Below are positions 1 to 11,503 of a DNA stretch of 64,000 nt, piece by piece (position 1 is the stretch's first letter; each line of letters starts with the position of its first letter). Made by a program: the position numbers and the translations under genes. Where the stretch lies: the NCBI GenBank assembly GCA_009823505.1, contig VZQC01008886.1:366932-430931 (forward strand), given 5' to 3'. The notes under the pieces were generated by a model. The model worked only from the letters and a program-made list of their open reading frames with translations, had not been told where the DNA came from and did not search any database. Source of the stretch: Rhizomys pruinosus. Taxonomy: Eukaryota > Chordata > Mammalia > Rodentia > Spalacidae.

Positions 1-724
1 AGCCTCTGTGGCCACTGCTCCCTTCTGGTCTCATGCAGCACAAACAGAAGCAGAACAAATGAAATTGGTTGGCATAAGGTCACAGGTCTAGCCCATGAGA
101 GGGTAGACAAGACTGCAAAGAAATTAGACAACAGCCTAATGTAATTAAAAACGGTTTTGTTAGAAATTGACCACGGTAACCCTGTGTGATGGTTCTTTTA
201 GAATGACATCTGGTACATCACCCAGGACACAAGGTTTCAAAACAAAGCAGCAAATGCATTTTGGTTGATGGCTTTGCTTTAGATTTTGACTATTTTTTTG
301 TATTATGTATGTCTAGTATGGTGTGCATAATCTGAGACCAGCACAAACAGAGGCACAGGACTGGCCTGTCATGGGGGCTTGGCAAGGCCTTTTGGAGATG
401 GAGAAGGGGAAGGTAGGGGCGAGGGGGGCATTGGCACTGAGTCCCCACACGTGCTTCCTTTCACTGGGCTCTTGTTCTCTGCCCATGGTGTTTAACTTGT
501 ATCATCAAGCTGGCACCCGAATGCCCGATAAGTCTTCTAATCCCCTCTTTCCATCAACTCATCATTCAGGAATACACAGTGAACCCAACTGCCAAAAATC
601 AGAGCTTTTCAACTGTGTGGACAAACCTTTGTCTTGTCCAGCCTGTATGTTATTTTATTCCAGTTATTATTTTTATTCTGAAATAAAATAACATTTTATT
701 CAGAGAGTATAGAAAAATAAGACA

Positions 725-1052
725 GGGTGAGTATATCTCTTATCTAGAATGCTTGGGATCAGGGGTGTTTTGGACTTTTTTGATTTTGGAATTTTGCACC
801 TACATAATGAGATGTCTTGGGATGGCACCACGTCTAAAGACAGAGTTCATTTATGTCTCATACACATCTTGTGCTCATAGCCTGAAGGTAATTTTATACA
901 TTATTTTTAGTGCTCTTGCATTTTGACTGCAGCCTGTCACATGAGGTCAAGTGTGGAATTTTCCATTTGTGATGTCATGTTGGCACTCGCAAAGTTTCAG
1001 ATTTTGGAGCATTTCTGGTTTCAGATCTTTGAATAGGGGAGGCCCAGCCTGC
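725..1052. mobile_element. Tigger-like DNA transposon fossil
   Basis: Reads gagtatatctcttatctagaat ... atgcttgggatcagg ... cctgaaggtaattttatac ... tttcagattttggagcattt, and ends with a degraded inverted copy of its start. This is the pattern of a mammal-wide non-autonomous Tigger/TcMar element with terminal inverted repeats. A relative lies in the opposite orientation near 22.76 kb. The exact subfamily is not certain. Confidence 0.65.
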
Positions 1053-1110
1053 ATTATAACTGCTCCAGTCCCACCAAACACTGACAGCAGCAGCCCCCTC
1101 TCTACAATCT

Positions 1111-1203
1111 GGGCTGAGGTCAGTTGTAGAGAGCTTGCCTATTGTGTGCAAGACCATAGGTTTAGTCCCTAGTACCCCAACCAAAAAAACAGCAAAACCA
1201 AAA
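1111..1203 (+). mobile_element. ID SINE (BC1-related)
   Basis: Contains the tRNA-Ala-derived ID core (gtagagagcttgcctattgtg, then aagaccataggtttagtccc) followed by an A-rich tail. It is diverged from the ID consensus, so it is an old copy. Confidence 0.75.
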
Positions 1204-1630
1204 CAAGAGCAATAGGAGCAAGAGCTGGGACGGTCGCAGCCAGGGCTTTGGAGCCTGGTGGGCTCTGGAGTTGGCTTTGGACTCCCTTGGTTGGCAGATT
1301 TGGAAAAGTTACGCAAACTCTCAGCCTTGATTGCCTTGTTGGTGAGATAGGTGTGACATGATGTGTACCTACACATCTCTCTTGTGTGGATTAAGTGACA
1401 CACTCAGTACTCAGCGCAATGTTAGGTCCTCAGCCAGTGATCGTCAGGGTTCCTTCTGGCAGCTGCTGGCCTAGCATCATCTTGGAGTTGCTGAGATTAC
1501 AGCATCAGAAGCCAGGGAAGCAGTTACTCTACCCACTTTTCCTCTGGGGGAGACCCAGGCAGAGGGGAAGAAAGGTACTTTCCTTGGTGTGTGCCATGCG
1601 CTGGCTGACAGGGAACTTGGTGGATTTCAG

Positions 1631-1789
1631 GTGCTCGTCCTGGCTGTGAAGCAGCTCTTCCCAGAGTTCGAATTCATGTGGTTGGTGGATGAAGCCAAGA
1701 AGAACCTGCCTCTTGAGCTGGACTTCCTCAATGAAGGGAAGAATGCAGAGAAAGTGGCCCACATGCTCAAGCACTTTCACTTCCTAAAG
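1631..1789 (+). CDS. Adck1: ADCK1 internal exon (ExD-motif exon)
   Basis: This exon of 53 codons is phase 0 at both ends. It is preceded by ggatttcag and followed by the donor gtagga. It begins VLVLAVKQLFPEFEF and matches, almost residue for residue, the part of human ADCK1 that follows the ATP-site Ala-rich loop. It carries the UbiB/ABC1-family ExD signature (LELDFLNEG..N, codons 28-39). In COQ8-type relatives these acidic residues help shape the nucleotide and metal site. ADCK1 is an atypical kinase-like protein of mitochondria, and its fly and yeast (Mcp2) relatives affect cristae, fusion and lipid homeostasis. The upstream exons lie outside the window, so no start codon is present. The acceptor has almost no polypyrimidine tract. 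The exon call is secure from the protein match and the frame continuity with the next exon. Confidence 0.95.
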
Positions 1790-4139
1790 GTAGGAGGGCA
1801 GGGCAGAAGGAGCCAGTGTAGGCTTGGGACTGGTTCCTGCTTTGCCTGTGCCCACTCAGAGGATGTGTGCTGGGACATCTCCTTGCCTGAGGTTTCTTTC
1901 TTAGATGAGTAATTTGTTATTGGAGATACACAGTAAAGCCCTTGAAGGCAATTTCCACACAGTTGACTCAAATAATCAAAAATTCAAACAACTCCCCCCT
2001 CTCCAAAAAACCCTATTGTGATTGTTGACCTGCCAGTCAAATAAACAGATGTATGTGGCATTATGGACAGTATGCACCCTTCTTGGGACTATGCACTGTG
2101 GCCTGTGCCTCGATAGAACATGTTGTAATAATGCAGTGATGATGATGAAGATAGATGGTACTGTACTCAGGACTCTGTTACAAAGATGCATATTACACAA
2201 GCTTATTTAATTTATAGTTAGTTTACTGTAACATGTATTTCTAGAAATCACTATATAGTGTGCAGAACTATATAGCAGAAACTACAGGGCTTATGGGGAA
2301 AATGGGCATGGGGTACAACACTGAAAAACTTCACAGAAGATAGAAACTGTTAAGGACAGAGGTACAGTTTGCACACATATGGCTAAGAAATCCATAAGAC
2401 TGCAGTATGCAGCTGCGCTTTGGACTCAGCCTGTGGAAGTAGACATCTGAGGGCTGTTACCTGTGGGCTTCTAGGAAGTGGTGGAAGGAGAATCATCCTA
2501 AGCCGGAAGTTCTTACACTGGACATGGGTGCATGCCCCACGTGTGGTGCTGTTGACGTGTGCATTTATTTTGTATATTCCCATATGGCACAGCTCACGCA
2601 GATGTAGTTTTCTGTGTTCACAGTGTTTCTAGTAGGTGATACTGCATGAGAACAGTGTGGTCCAAAACAAGTGTTCTAATGGAATTGCCCTATGTAATGG
2701 AAGATACTAAGAGAAACTATCAAACTGTAGAACCCCAGCTGCAGGCCTCAGGAGAGACTGGGTTTGGAGGACACAGACACCATCACGGTCCATCACAGAA
2801 GGCTCTGCTGAGGATGGGACGCTGGGGCTGGTTTTGAGGACCGTCCTGATGTTCCTCAGGGCACAGACTTGGAATGAGCAAGATGTAGGCCTGCACCACT
2901 GTCCTTCAACACACTGTCCTTTGTGGGGTTTGTACGCATTTACTGGGGATGGGGAAGTTCCTTCATTGCCATGACTTGGGGGTTGGGGAACCTTCCTGGG
3001 TTTCCTCGGAGAATGTGCCTTTCAACTCTGAAGGAGACTAGCCCATTTACCTCCTTGCAGAGGGTGCCACAGGAATCTAGAACCCTTTGGAACATTGTGA
3101 GAGCAAGAGGTTATCTTTGCCTGGGAAAGGTGACGTGTTGATGTGGCTCCTGAAGATGTCGTGAGAAATAGAGGAAGTGATTAGGTTTCTGTGGTGATCA
3201 GACAGGATTTGTCTGTATGAACCTGTGAGAAGTCACAAGCTCAGGTTGCAAAGACAGCTGAGATTACACGCAGTATCTGGACACACTGACCTTGATGGAA
3301 GTTTAGCTTTGAGTGTGTTGGGGTCAGGTCTGTCTCAGGCTGCCAGGATGTGCAGGGGCTTTTGTTGGCCCCTGTCATGAATGTATAGATTGTGCTGTTC
3401 ACCCAGAGGTGCAGACTGGATGTGGTAGCTCCGCCTGGCCTTGACCACCAGTTCAGTGAAAACCGGGCTCTCTGCTGCATGGTAACGAGGGCTTTTTAGC
3501 ATAAAGCTTTAGGGCCTCAGCTGTGTGTCCTCTTGCATGCCCCACTTTCCTCTTCCTTTATCCTGTACTTATTGTTTCCTAGGCTTGTTGTTGCCTTAGG
3601 CATTGGAGGTTGGCCTCTGCTTTGGAAAACCTCTCACCTAATGGGGAGACACACGTGTTGCTGTTGTACAGATTTTTGTACACAACAAACACATCTTTGT
3701 TTTGGTGGCTTCCTATGAGGAAGTATTTAATCCACCTAGGAGAGAGAGCTTAGAGGGGTTCTCAAAAGTGCTGACTGTACAGAGAGAACTGTAGTGTTTA
3801 GTGACCGTTTCAGTGTGTTGGGCACTGTCGTGTCAACACTGTGCAAACGCCATTGTGGTGGCCCTTTCCGGCCCCACCCCGTCATGTCGCTGTGTCTTGA
3901 GTAGAGCTCCGGCTCCAGCCAGGCTGTCTGACTCTAGTGCTCATCTCAGAGTTTCTGCCACCTTTCACGGCAGAGGTGCTCCTCGGTGCCAGAGTGCTGA
4001 GCCAGACGAACCCAACCATCTCCTCCACTGTTTCCATGGAAACTGCAGACTCATCCCCTGGCCGGGGCCAACTAGCAACTGCCAGACCAAGACATGTAAT
4101 AATAATAATAACACAAATTTTTGAAACAAGAATGCCAAA

Positions 4140-4400
4140 TGGGTAAATAATTAACGTACCGATCTGACCCATGGCTGCCGGAACTCGCACACCATTCCTA
4201 AGACAATGGCGAAACCAAGGCTCCTGAGTAATTAATTTTGCCTAAACACATCACAAGCAGGAAGCAAATTTTGCGTTATGAACCCAGCTCAGCTCTTAAA
4301 ACTGGAGATAGATTGCTTTTGCATGCTGGCGCCCCATCACAACATCTGTGGGTAATTAAGCCTTAGCAAAGAGTTTACCTCTCAGTGTGTGAGGCCTCTT
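4140..4400. promoter_or_regulatory. Candidate conserved non-coding element
   Basis: Unique, repeat-free stretch with several TAATTA/TTAATT cores (gtaattaattttgcc, gtgggtaattaagcc) and retained CpGs inside an Adck1 intron. That composition is typical of conserved developmental enhancers. Function is inferred from composition only. Confidence 0.3.
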
Positions 4401-4799
4401 CTAGTGCTTATGGGGGGTTTAATAACCTTGGCCCTGTGCAGTAAATCTCTGGGTCTTAGACTGTTGCTGAATGTAAATGAGGAGGCTAGAGGAAAGTGAG
4501 GGGCAGCCTGGCCAAAAGGTCAGGACCAGGGTATTCGTGGACCTGTCATTCATCAGAGCATGGCTAGCGGCAGGTAGGGAGGAGGAAGCCTTCTAAGCAC
4601 AGGTTTGGGACTGGAAGAGAGAAGGACGTGCCCATGGCTGGAGTAGGGATGGGAGTGGGCTGCCTCAGGGATTGTCAGTTTCTTTGCATGAGGATCGGAG
4701 CCTGGGGTGCTGTAGCAGCTGTGGACAGACCCCGAGAGATGCATGTGCTTTTGGAGACGTGCCATAGCTTCCTAGACTCTCACAAATGAATAACATGTA

Positions 4800-5005
4800 T
4801 GCTAATTGTTAACATTTTTATGTGTTAGACACTTCTAAAAGTGCTTCACATGTATGTACTCTGTAATCTTTTTAACAGCCCCACAAAGGACATGCTGCTT
4901 TAAACCCCGTGTCATCAGTGGGGGAGTCATTAGCCTAGGGTTACACAGCACACCACTAAGGGGCAGAAGCAGGCCTGGGGTCGAGACAGCCATGGCTCAC
5001 AGCCT
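4800..5005 (-). mobile_element. MIR SINE
   Basis: Shows the MIR order in reverse: agtgcttcacatgtatgtac, aacagccccacaaaggac, gttacacagcacaccactaag, then gcagaagcaggcctgggg. Ancient mammal-wide repeat. Confidence 0.75.
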
Positions 5006-5033
5006 TCACGTCAAACTGTCTTTGTAATACATG

Positions 5034-5441
5034 TGTGCTGGATAACGTTAGTGTCAACTTGACACACCTGGGTTGAGGGAGCCTCAATTGGGGAATTGGC
5101 TCCATTGGATTGGCCTGTGGCAACGTCTGTGGAGTATTGTCTTGATGGTTGAGCAGTGTGGGAGGGCCCAGCCCACAATGAGTGGTGCCACCCTGGGCAG
5201 GTTGTTGTGCACCGTATAAGAAGGCAGGCTGGGCATGAGCCAACAGAGCAAGCCAGTGAACAGTATTCCTCCATGGCCTGTGCTTCAGCTCCTGCCTCCA
5301 GGTTCCTGCCCTGAGTTCCTGCCTTGGGCTCCCTAAGTGATGAACTGTGACCCAGGAGATGTGAGCTGAATAAACCCTTTCTTCCCCAAGTTGGTGTCGG
5401 TCAGAGTGTTTTGTCACAGCAATGGAAGACAAACTAGAACA
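5034..5441 (+). mobile_element. Rodent interspersed repeat, 408 bp, ends TGTGCTGGATA/CTAGAACA
   Basis: A complete-looking element from tgtgctggataacg to aaactagaaca, with a gtgtcaacttgacac palindrome near the left end and an AATAAA at 5,369. A second, inverted copy with the same ends lies at 13,746-14,137, which defines both boundaries. It resembles the common rodent repeat I know as URR1-like. The class (DNA or LTR) is not certain. Confidence 0.65.
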
Positions 5442-5470
5442 ACATGTTAGGAAACTTGTGCATCATAGAA

Positions 5471-5471
<1 letters not shown>

Positions 5472-5511
<40 letters not shown>
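5472..5511. repeat. (TG)20 microsatellite
   Basis: Uninterrupted TG dinucleotide run. It opens a short false frame of Cys-Val repeats. Confidence 0.97.
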
Positions 5512-5513
<2 letters not shown>

Positions 5514-7039
5514 AGTCTTCTGCTTTTACTCAGCTCTGAAATAGATCAAGACCCCCGTGAGTCACTGTGTGCTTGTCAGAGGGCAGCTGGTGTTTGCCCA
5601 GCAGGTCTCAGAACCTGGTCCTCGGTGGAGCACCTGTTCTTTGCTCCTGCTGATGGGAAGTGGGGTATGACTTCCTCTATAGCTATCAGTACCATCCTAC
5701 TGGGGACAAACTGATACTCAGAGAGGCTATGCATGTATTTATAGACATACGGCAAGCAGGAAGCTGAGCTGGGGCAGTCTGATGTCTGGTCTGTGCCCTT
5801 CTTGGTCAGGCTATGACTGTAGGAGAACTGCACCCTGGGGGATAGCCAAGGTCCAGATAAGCCATAGCACAGGGACAAAGTAGAAACTCAGGGTTCTGTT
5901 TGACCATGAATCTGACATTGCCCAATGTCTTGGGGAGAACTTTTCATAGCCTGCTTCTTGGGACAGCTTCGTGTGAGAGCAGGTGGACCTGCTGGTGGGG
6001 TTCTACTGGGCTGTTCTGTATGATACAGGCCATGGTCCTGAGTCCTGTAGGTCAGGTGTGACTCTGCCAAGGTCAGCGAGCACTTGGTAGGGAGCCTGTC
6101 TGAGGCTTGCTTTCTTCTTGCCCTTGCCAGTTTTCCTCTCTCGCATTTCCCTTCCTAGATGGAGGGGAGTAGTGAGATACAGCCGTCTGAGTGAACTTCA
6201 CACACCTTAACCCTCCTACCTGCCTGACACTCGAGGAACAAGCCATGTAGTTTGGTGTTTTACAGTTTTTGTGGCTATTTCTATGTGTTATCCACACTCA
6301 GTCCCTCCTGGGTTCCTGGGACAAATGGCCATTTCCCAGGGCTGATGCTCCTGTCTGCTCAGCCCTGAGTAGCTGGGGCAAAGGGCACAGGATAATCGAA
6401 GGTCACATTAGAGGAAGTGAAGCTGTGGGAGGAGGCCCCAGCCCACCCCGGCCCCTGCAGCTGGCTCAGAGTCTGCAGCCTAGGGCTCTCCTGGCACGCT
6501 CTTGGCTGTCCTCCAAGTGGCTAGGCCCTGCTGGGTCTGACTTTGTCTGCAGAGCCCAAGGGCCCATGGCAAGGGAAGAGCTCAACCCTGAAGTAATGTA
6601 CCTTCCCCCTGAGAACAGGAACAACAATAAACATACACTCAATTTCGAAAGATGACAAGCGAGTCTAAATTTTACCTTCTAAGCAATAGAGAGGCATAGA
6701 TTTCTTGATTGGCCCAGATTTTAAATGGCAGAAGCTTAGGGCAGTGACTAGGCTAGCAGTCTGGTCTCAGGAGGTTTTTATCACAAGGCCTCATTTGTGG
6801 GGAGCCCCACATCCTGCAGGGCCCCTTCCTGAGGTGGGCAGTGAGTGCTTTTTGCCAGTGAAGGAGACTGAGGCGAGAGGAGGTAAGAGGACAGTTGGTG
6901 GTGTGGCTTTCTCAGAAGAACAGAAGTAGGCCACTGGACTTGAGGACCACTCTCTTACTGCTGCGTGAGTCTTGGGAGTGGGTGAGGACAGAACTTAGTC
7001 TTCAGAACACTGGAATTATTGGCCCTTGGTTTTTATTTT

Positions 7040-7251
7040 TAAAAAATTTTATTATTTTTATGTATATTACCTGCATGTATGTAAGTGTACTCATGTTGTA
7101 CAGTGTCTGAGGAGCTCAGAAGAGGCCGTTGGCTCCCCTGGAACTAGAGTTACAGATGGTTGTTAGTGCCATGTAGGTGCTGGGAATTGAACCTGGGTCC
7201 TCTGCAAGAGCAGCCAGTCCCCTTAACTGCTGAACTCTCTCTCCAGTCCCA
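7040..7251 (-). mobile_element. B2/B3 SINE
   Basis: Reverse-strand B2: T/A-rich start, then cagaagaggccgttggctcc, gccatgtaggtgctgggaat and ctgaactctctctccag (the reverse of the tRNA-like head). No 18-bp duplication; an old copy. Confidence 0.85.
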
Positions 7252-7261
7252 GGTTTTTATT

Positions 7262-7329
7262 CTTTTTTTTTTTTTTGGTCTTTTGAGACAGGGTCTCCCT
7301 GTAGTCCCAGCTGGCCTGAAACTCCTTAT
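7262..7329 (-). mobile_element. Truncated B1 SINE
   Basis: T-run followed by gagacagggtctccctgtag and tcccagctggcctgaaactcc, then the element stops. It is only the 3' third of a B1 and is followed by a second T-run. Confidence 0.75.
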
Positions 7330-7373
7330 AGATTTTTATTCTTTTTTTTTTTTTTATAAGAGGAGATAGTTCA

Positions 7374-7522
7374 GAGCTGGCCGTGGTGCCACAACTCCCA
7401 GCACTTGGGAGGCAGAGGCAGAGGCAGGCAGCTCTCTGTGAGTTCAAGGCCAGCCTGGTCTACATAGTGAGTTCCAGGCCAGCTGGGGCTATAGAGAGAT
7501 CCCGTCTCAAAAAAAGAAAAAA
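7374..7522 (+). mobile_element. B1 SINE
   Basis: gctggccgtggtgccacaac, cagcacttgggaggcagagg, then agttcaaggccagcctggtc, ending in an A-rich tail. 7SL-derived rodent SINE. Confidence 0.9.
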
Positions 7523-7654
7523 GGAGATAGTTCATCAAAATTTGGCGGAGAAAGGGCCAGAAGATCGTAAGAGCCGGAGGTGGTAGGAGATCACAAGAAG
7601 TGAGAGTTTTCCAGACAGCTGGGAAATTACTCCTATGAATGGAAAAACATGTTC

Positions 7655-7975
7655 CCAAGACTCATGCAAGCTCATATCAGTTAAAATCTCAGCATAGAAG
7701 TGGGTTAAGTGGATAAAAAAGCCCCAATGTTAGCTGAGAAACTATTGGCACCTGATGACTACTGGGAGAGGGAGAATTGTTTTAAGGGTGTGATGGATAT
7801 ACACTAAGACATTTGGGGATATGAACATGGTTCAGTAGGCCTTTATATATGACAGAGTATATGAAAACAGGTGTAGGTGTATAAGAGGAGTTCAGATAGG
7901 GGAGGGTGGTCTAAATATGATTAAAATATATTGTGTTAAACTTTAAAAATTCAATAAAAATTTTACTAAAAAATT
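7655..7975 (+). mobile_element. LINE-1 3' end fragment
   Basis: Shows the rodent L1 3' UTR pattern (catgcaagctcatatcag, cacctgatgactactgggag, then gaattgttttaagggtgtg) and ends in an A-rich tail. A similar sequence recurs at 51.5-51.9 kb. The upstream bases 7,545-7,600 (agaagatcgtaagagccgga) may belong to the same element. Confidence 0.65.
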
Positions 7976-8564
7976 GGGGGCATTCAGCCTGCTGAAAGCC
8001 TCCTGGTTGTGGTGGTAGTGCTGGTGTCTCCCACCTGTGTGGCATCATGGCCCCTGTGCCCTCTAACCCCTTGCTGTTCTTGGGGGTCTGGTCTCTTCTG
8101 ATTCAAGGTACTTTCAGAGTCATAGGGACTTGGAATATGTCAGTTGGTATATAATTTGTTTGCAGATAATTGAAAGCCTGTTCAACATTGTCTTAAAAAT
8201 GTTTATTCTTTTTACATAGCAAGAAGGCTGACAGCACATGCCTGCTGGTATAAGAACTGTCCTTTGATGGTATCAGGGCTCCATCTTTGATTTCCTTAGG
8301 TTTTTCCTTCATGGCTACAAGATGGCTATTGCAGGTCCAGGAATCATGTTCACTTTCAAGGCAGGAGAGAAAGAGTAGTGGTATCATACAGACATCCTTT
8401 CCTGAGTCCCCTAACAAGCCCTCACTATGGTTGATGGACTAGACTAGACTAGACTAGGACTGCATCACATGAACACCTACTGTGGGGCAGACAGGAAAAG
8501 AGTTTATGTTTTTCATAAAGCAAAAGATGGGGACTAGATGTCGGGCTAAGATCCAGGTTTAAAA

Positions 8565-8730
8565 GCTGGGTATGGTGGTGCATGCCTTTAATCTCAACAC
8601 TTGGGAGGCAGAGGGAGGCAGATCTCTGATTTTGAGACCAGCCTGGTCTATGTAGTGAGTTCCAGGCTAGCCTTGAGACTTTGCGTCAAAAGAAAAAAAG
8701 AAACAAAACAAAACAAAAAACCTCCCCAAA
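8565..8730 (+). mobile_element. B1 SINE (first of three in a row)
   Basis: gctgggtatggtggtgcatg, caacacttgggaggcagagg, then an A-rich tail. The next B1 begins within about 10 bp. Confidence 0.9.
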
Positions 8731-8739
8731 CAAAACCAA

Positions 8740-8898
8740 GAAGGGCATAGTGGCATACCTTTAATCCTAGCATTCAGGAGGCAAAGGCAGGCAGACCCTG
8801 GTCTACATAGCGAGTTCTAGATCAGCTGGGGCTACATAGTGAGACTTTGTCTCAAACAAAACAAAACAAAACAAAACAAAACAAACAAAACAAAAACC
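8740..8898 (+). mobile_element. B1 SINE (second of three)
   Basis: aagggcatagtggcatacct, cattcaggaggcaaaggcag, then a long (AAAAC)n tail. Lacks part of the centre; diverged. Confidence 0.85.
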
Positions 8899-8901
8899 TT
8901 C

Positions 8902-9079
8902 TAGTCAGGCATGGTGGTCATGGGGTATATGTCTTTAATAGCAGCACTTGGGCCGCTGAGGTAAGCAGATCCTGGTCTGCATAGTGAGTTCCAGGACAGT
9001 CTCCCTGTCTCAAGAACAACAAAAGAAAACAAAACAAACCCCCAAACCAATAAACCTAAACCAACCAACCAAACAAAAA
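8902..9079 (+). mobile_element. B1 SINE (third of three)
   Basis: agtcaggcatggtggtcatg, gcagcacttgggccgctgag, then an A-rich tail extended by imperfect AACC repeats. It probably inserted into the tail of the preceding copy. Confidence 0.85.
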
Positions 9080-9263
9080 GATCTGGCATTATCTGCCACA
9101 AGAGGCTGATAGGAGACTGACATGAAAGCAGAACTTCTCATCTGTTCAAACTCACCCATTCCTTCAATGCATCTGTTTCTCTGGTGCCAAAGTGATATAT
9201 AGGAGGGTTAGGGCCATACAAGTACCTGGTGGCAGGAGGGGAGAAGGCAACAGTTCTGAACAC

Positions 9264-9600
9264 CTGTGTTAGTTACTGTGCAGCATTGTGACCACATTAC
9301 TTGGCAGGAACAACAACAATGGCTTCAGAGGGTTTTGGTCTATCATGGCATTAAAGTCATGGTAGAGGGCATGGCTGGGGGTGTGCGTGTATGTGCTGCA
9401 GGCTCCTCCTGTCACAGAGGGCCAGGAAATAGAGAGCTCCCAGATACAGGGCTGGGCTCCTGCATCAAAGGCCTACCTCTTTTGGCCTTCGTTCACCAGC
9501 CAGGCTCTGCGTCCTAAGGGTTCCACAACTTCCCCCCAATAGCTAGAGACACTATCTGGAGACCAGGCCTTAAAGGCATGAGCTTGTGGTGGACATTTCA
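9264..9600 (-). mobile_element. Diverged MaLR-like rodent repeat
   Basis: gtgttagttactgtgcagca on the left and ggacatttcaaattaaaaat on the right match the layout of the copies at 15.9, 38.8 and 59.0 kb (ttagttac...ttctgtctcag layout; 'ggagacca...ggcatgag...ggacatttca'). The family name is not certain. Confidence 0.45.
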
Positions 9601-9672
9601 AATTAAAAATGTAACAATAGCATTTTGCTCTCAGGTGCCCATTTCAGATTTGGTGTCTGGCTTACAGTAGGT

Positions 9673-9765
9673 TGAAGCAGGGGTAGGCGGGATGGGGTGT
9701 GAGGGTTGGAGGGTAAGATGAAGCAGGGGTAGGTGGGGTGGGGTGTGAAGGGTTGGAGGGTAGGA
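9673..9765. repeat. Tandem duplication, 46-bp G-rich unit, two copies
   Basis: tgaagcaggggtaggcggga at 9,673 is repeated at 9,719 with a few changes. The plus strand is rich in G runs. It lies about 250 bp before the Adck1 exon at 10,012. Confidence 0.9.
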
Positions 9766-10011
9766 GAGTTGGGCGAATGCGGGGATATGGAGAAGCCACT
9801 CCCACCTCCATGAAGGGCTTGTGATGGAGCTCTGTTGTAAGGACCACATGGTCTGGGCAGTCTGTCCAGCTGCCAGCTCAGCCTTTCCTCCCTGACAGTG
9901 GCTCCATCTGTGAAGCAGCATCTGCTGGTGTCTGGCTTCCAGGACTTCACTAGGGGCCTCATTTTGACCACAGTCTCCCTTGATGATGTGACCTACCTTT
10001 TCCTTCTCCAG

Positions 10012-10128
10012 GTTCCCCGGATCTACTGGGAGCTGTCCACTAAGAGGGTGCTCCTCATGGAGTTTGTGGAGGGTGGGCAGGTCAACGACAGGGCCTACAT
10101 GGAGAGGAACAGGATCGATGTCAATGAG
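10012..10128 (+). CDS. Adck1: ADCK1 internal exon (hinge region)
   Basis: This exon of 39 codons is phase 0/0, with acceptor tccttctccag and donor gtgagg. It reads VPRIYWELSTKRVLLMEFVE and continues GGQVNDRAYMERNRIDVNE. VLLMEFVEGGQVND corresponds to the hinge strand between the N- and C-lobes of the protein-kinase-like fold in the UbiB family. Human ADCK1 has the same segment with conservative changes (for example D for E and K for R). It joins in frame to LKHFHFLK of the previous exon and to ISCHLGKMYS of the next, exactly as in the human protein, which fixes both splice sites. Confidence 0.95.
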
Positions 10129-11503
10129 GTGAGGTGGGGCTGGGGCTGGGGGCAGAGGGATGAAGTATTGTTGGGGCTGCCTGGCTAGGCCGGGGGGACT
10201 AGGTGAATCGTTGGGGCCTGGCCTATTGCCTTTAAAAAGAGTTATACATCTAGAAGGGAGAGTCCTCCTAGGCCACCCTGTCCAGCTGTGGGCCTGCAGT
10301 GGGGACAGGGACAAGCAAGCCTCTTTCTCTAGCCTCTTCTGAGCATGCAGTTGCTGCTGGCTTCTCATGCCAGCTAAGCCCACATATATAAGCAGAGTTG
10401 GGTTAGTCCTTTTGCCTCTGTGGGGCTCGCTCATCTCCAGCATTGCCCTCTTGGGTCACCACTGCAGGACTCAAAGAGGACTGGGTGAAGCAACCTATAT
10501 CAGCTTCCCAGAGCAAGGGAAGGGAGGGGGTTGTATTTTTACCCCCTGTCCCCTTAGTCTCAGGGAAACTCATCAGTGGACCAGAGTTTGTACCCCACCT
10601 TCCTCTCCTTGCTCACCACAGGACCCCCAGGAAGGAAGAGAATTGGGCTTTTTCACCTATTTCCATCTTTGGTATGGTCCTTGCATATGCTGAGTTTGGG
10701 TGCTCAGGGTACCAGTGGTGGAGTCAGATATCTGCTAAATCCTTGGCAGGATTTAGGATACCAGATACTTATCCAGTGTGATGCAGCCACCACTACAGAA
10801 GCAGGATGAGAACCTAGGTCTGAATGAATAAAAAAGTCCTGTCTCCTCTTCCTTCCCCATCACCCTCCCAGAGATCCACGTGGGGTACAGTGGGCTGATG
10901 AGCACATCAGTAACCATGCCGGGGAGGTGGCGGTAGGAGGGCTGACTTGGCCACTCTGCTAGCAGCACGCTGGGAATTCCTGACTGTTGCTCTGGCTGTG
11001 CTTTTGGCTCCTGGGGTATGTGTGGGGATGGTGCCTGGTGGCTTACCAAGTCTGGCTATGGTGGGAAACGGTTGGGCCCAGCTGGAATGCCATCTCTGGA
11101 GTCTCCCTAAGAGGAAACAGGGCCTCTGCCTGCTAATCAGGAGATCCAGTGGTTTCATTCTGCAGGGTCACTGGTCTCCTCCTACTCCAGCAGCCTACCC
11201 CAATCCATTCATCTCTTTGGATTCAGCAAGCTAAGGCTGTAATGGCATTTCATCACTACTGGCTCTGATTTTCCATGGCAAGTGTGAACACAGAAAATGC
11301 TCTTACACTGTGGCTTGCTTGTGCCCGAGGCAGCTGGGTTGTGGGGGCCGAGTGCGCCTCTGAGCCTGCTGTTACTCTTCTTATAGTACTCTGCGGAAAA
11401 AGCCAGCATCCGGGCAGACTTAGTGAACATCCCAATTAGCCAAGAATGAAATGAGCCTTACCTCTTGGATTGGTGTCCCAGGGCGGGTGAAGAAAGTGTT
11501 GGT

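Larger units (their letters stand above)
1..1630 (+). other. Adck1 intron, 5' part cut by window edge
   Basis: The intron preceding the first visible exon. It includes a Tigger-like element (725-1052) and an ID SINE (1111-1203). The first 700 bp hold nothing I recognise. Confidence 0.75.
1790..10011 (+). other. Adck1 intron (8.2 kb)
   Basis: No coding sequence is recognised. Contents in order: low-repeat sequence with a candidate conserved non-coding segment near 4.14-4.40 kb, a MIR, a 408-bp rodent repeat, a (TG)20 microsatellite, a B2, B1 copies, an L1 3' end, three B1 copies in a row (8.57-9.08 kb), a MaLR-like repeat and a 46-bp G-rich tandem duplication just before the next exon. Stretches 2.0-4.1 kb and 5.5-7.0 kb show nothing I can name. 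Confidence 0.8.

Noticed and set aside
1..1630. Earlier Adck1 exons in the first 1.6 kb
   Set aside because: No frame resembles the preceding ADCK1 segment (the ATP-site loop region), so these exons lie outside the window.
9631..10443. 270-codon minus-strand open frame
   Set aside because: It lies antisense across the Adck1 exon at 10,012-10,128 and the G-rich tandem duplication; a shadow of these.
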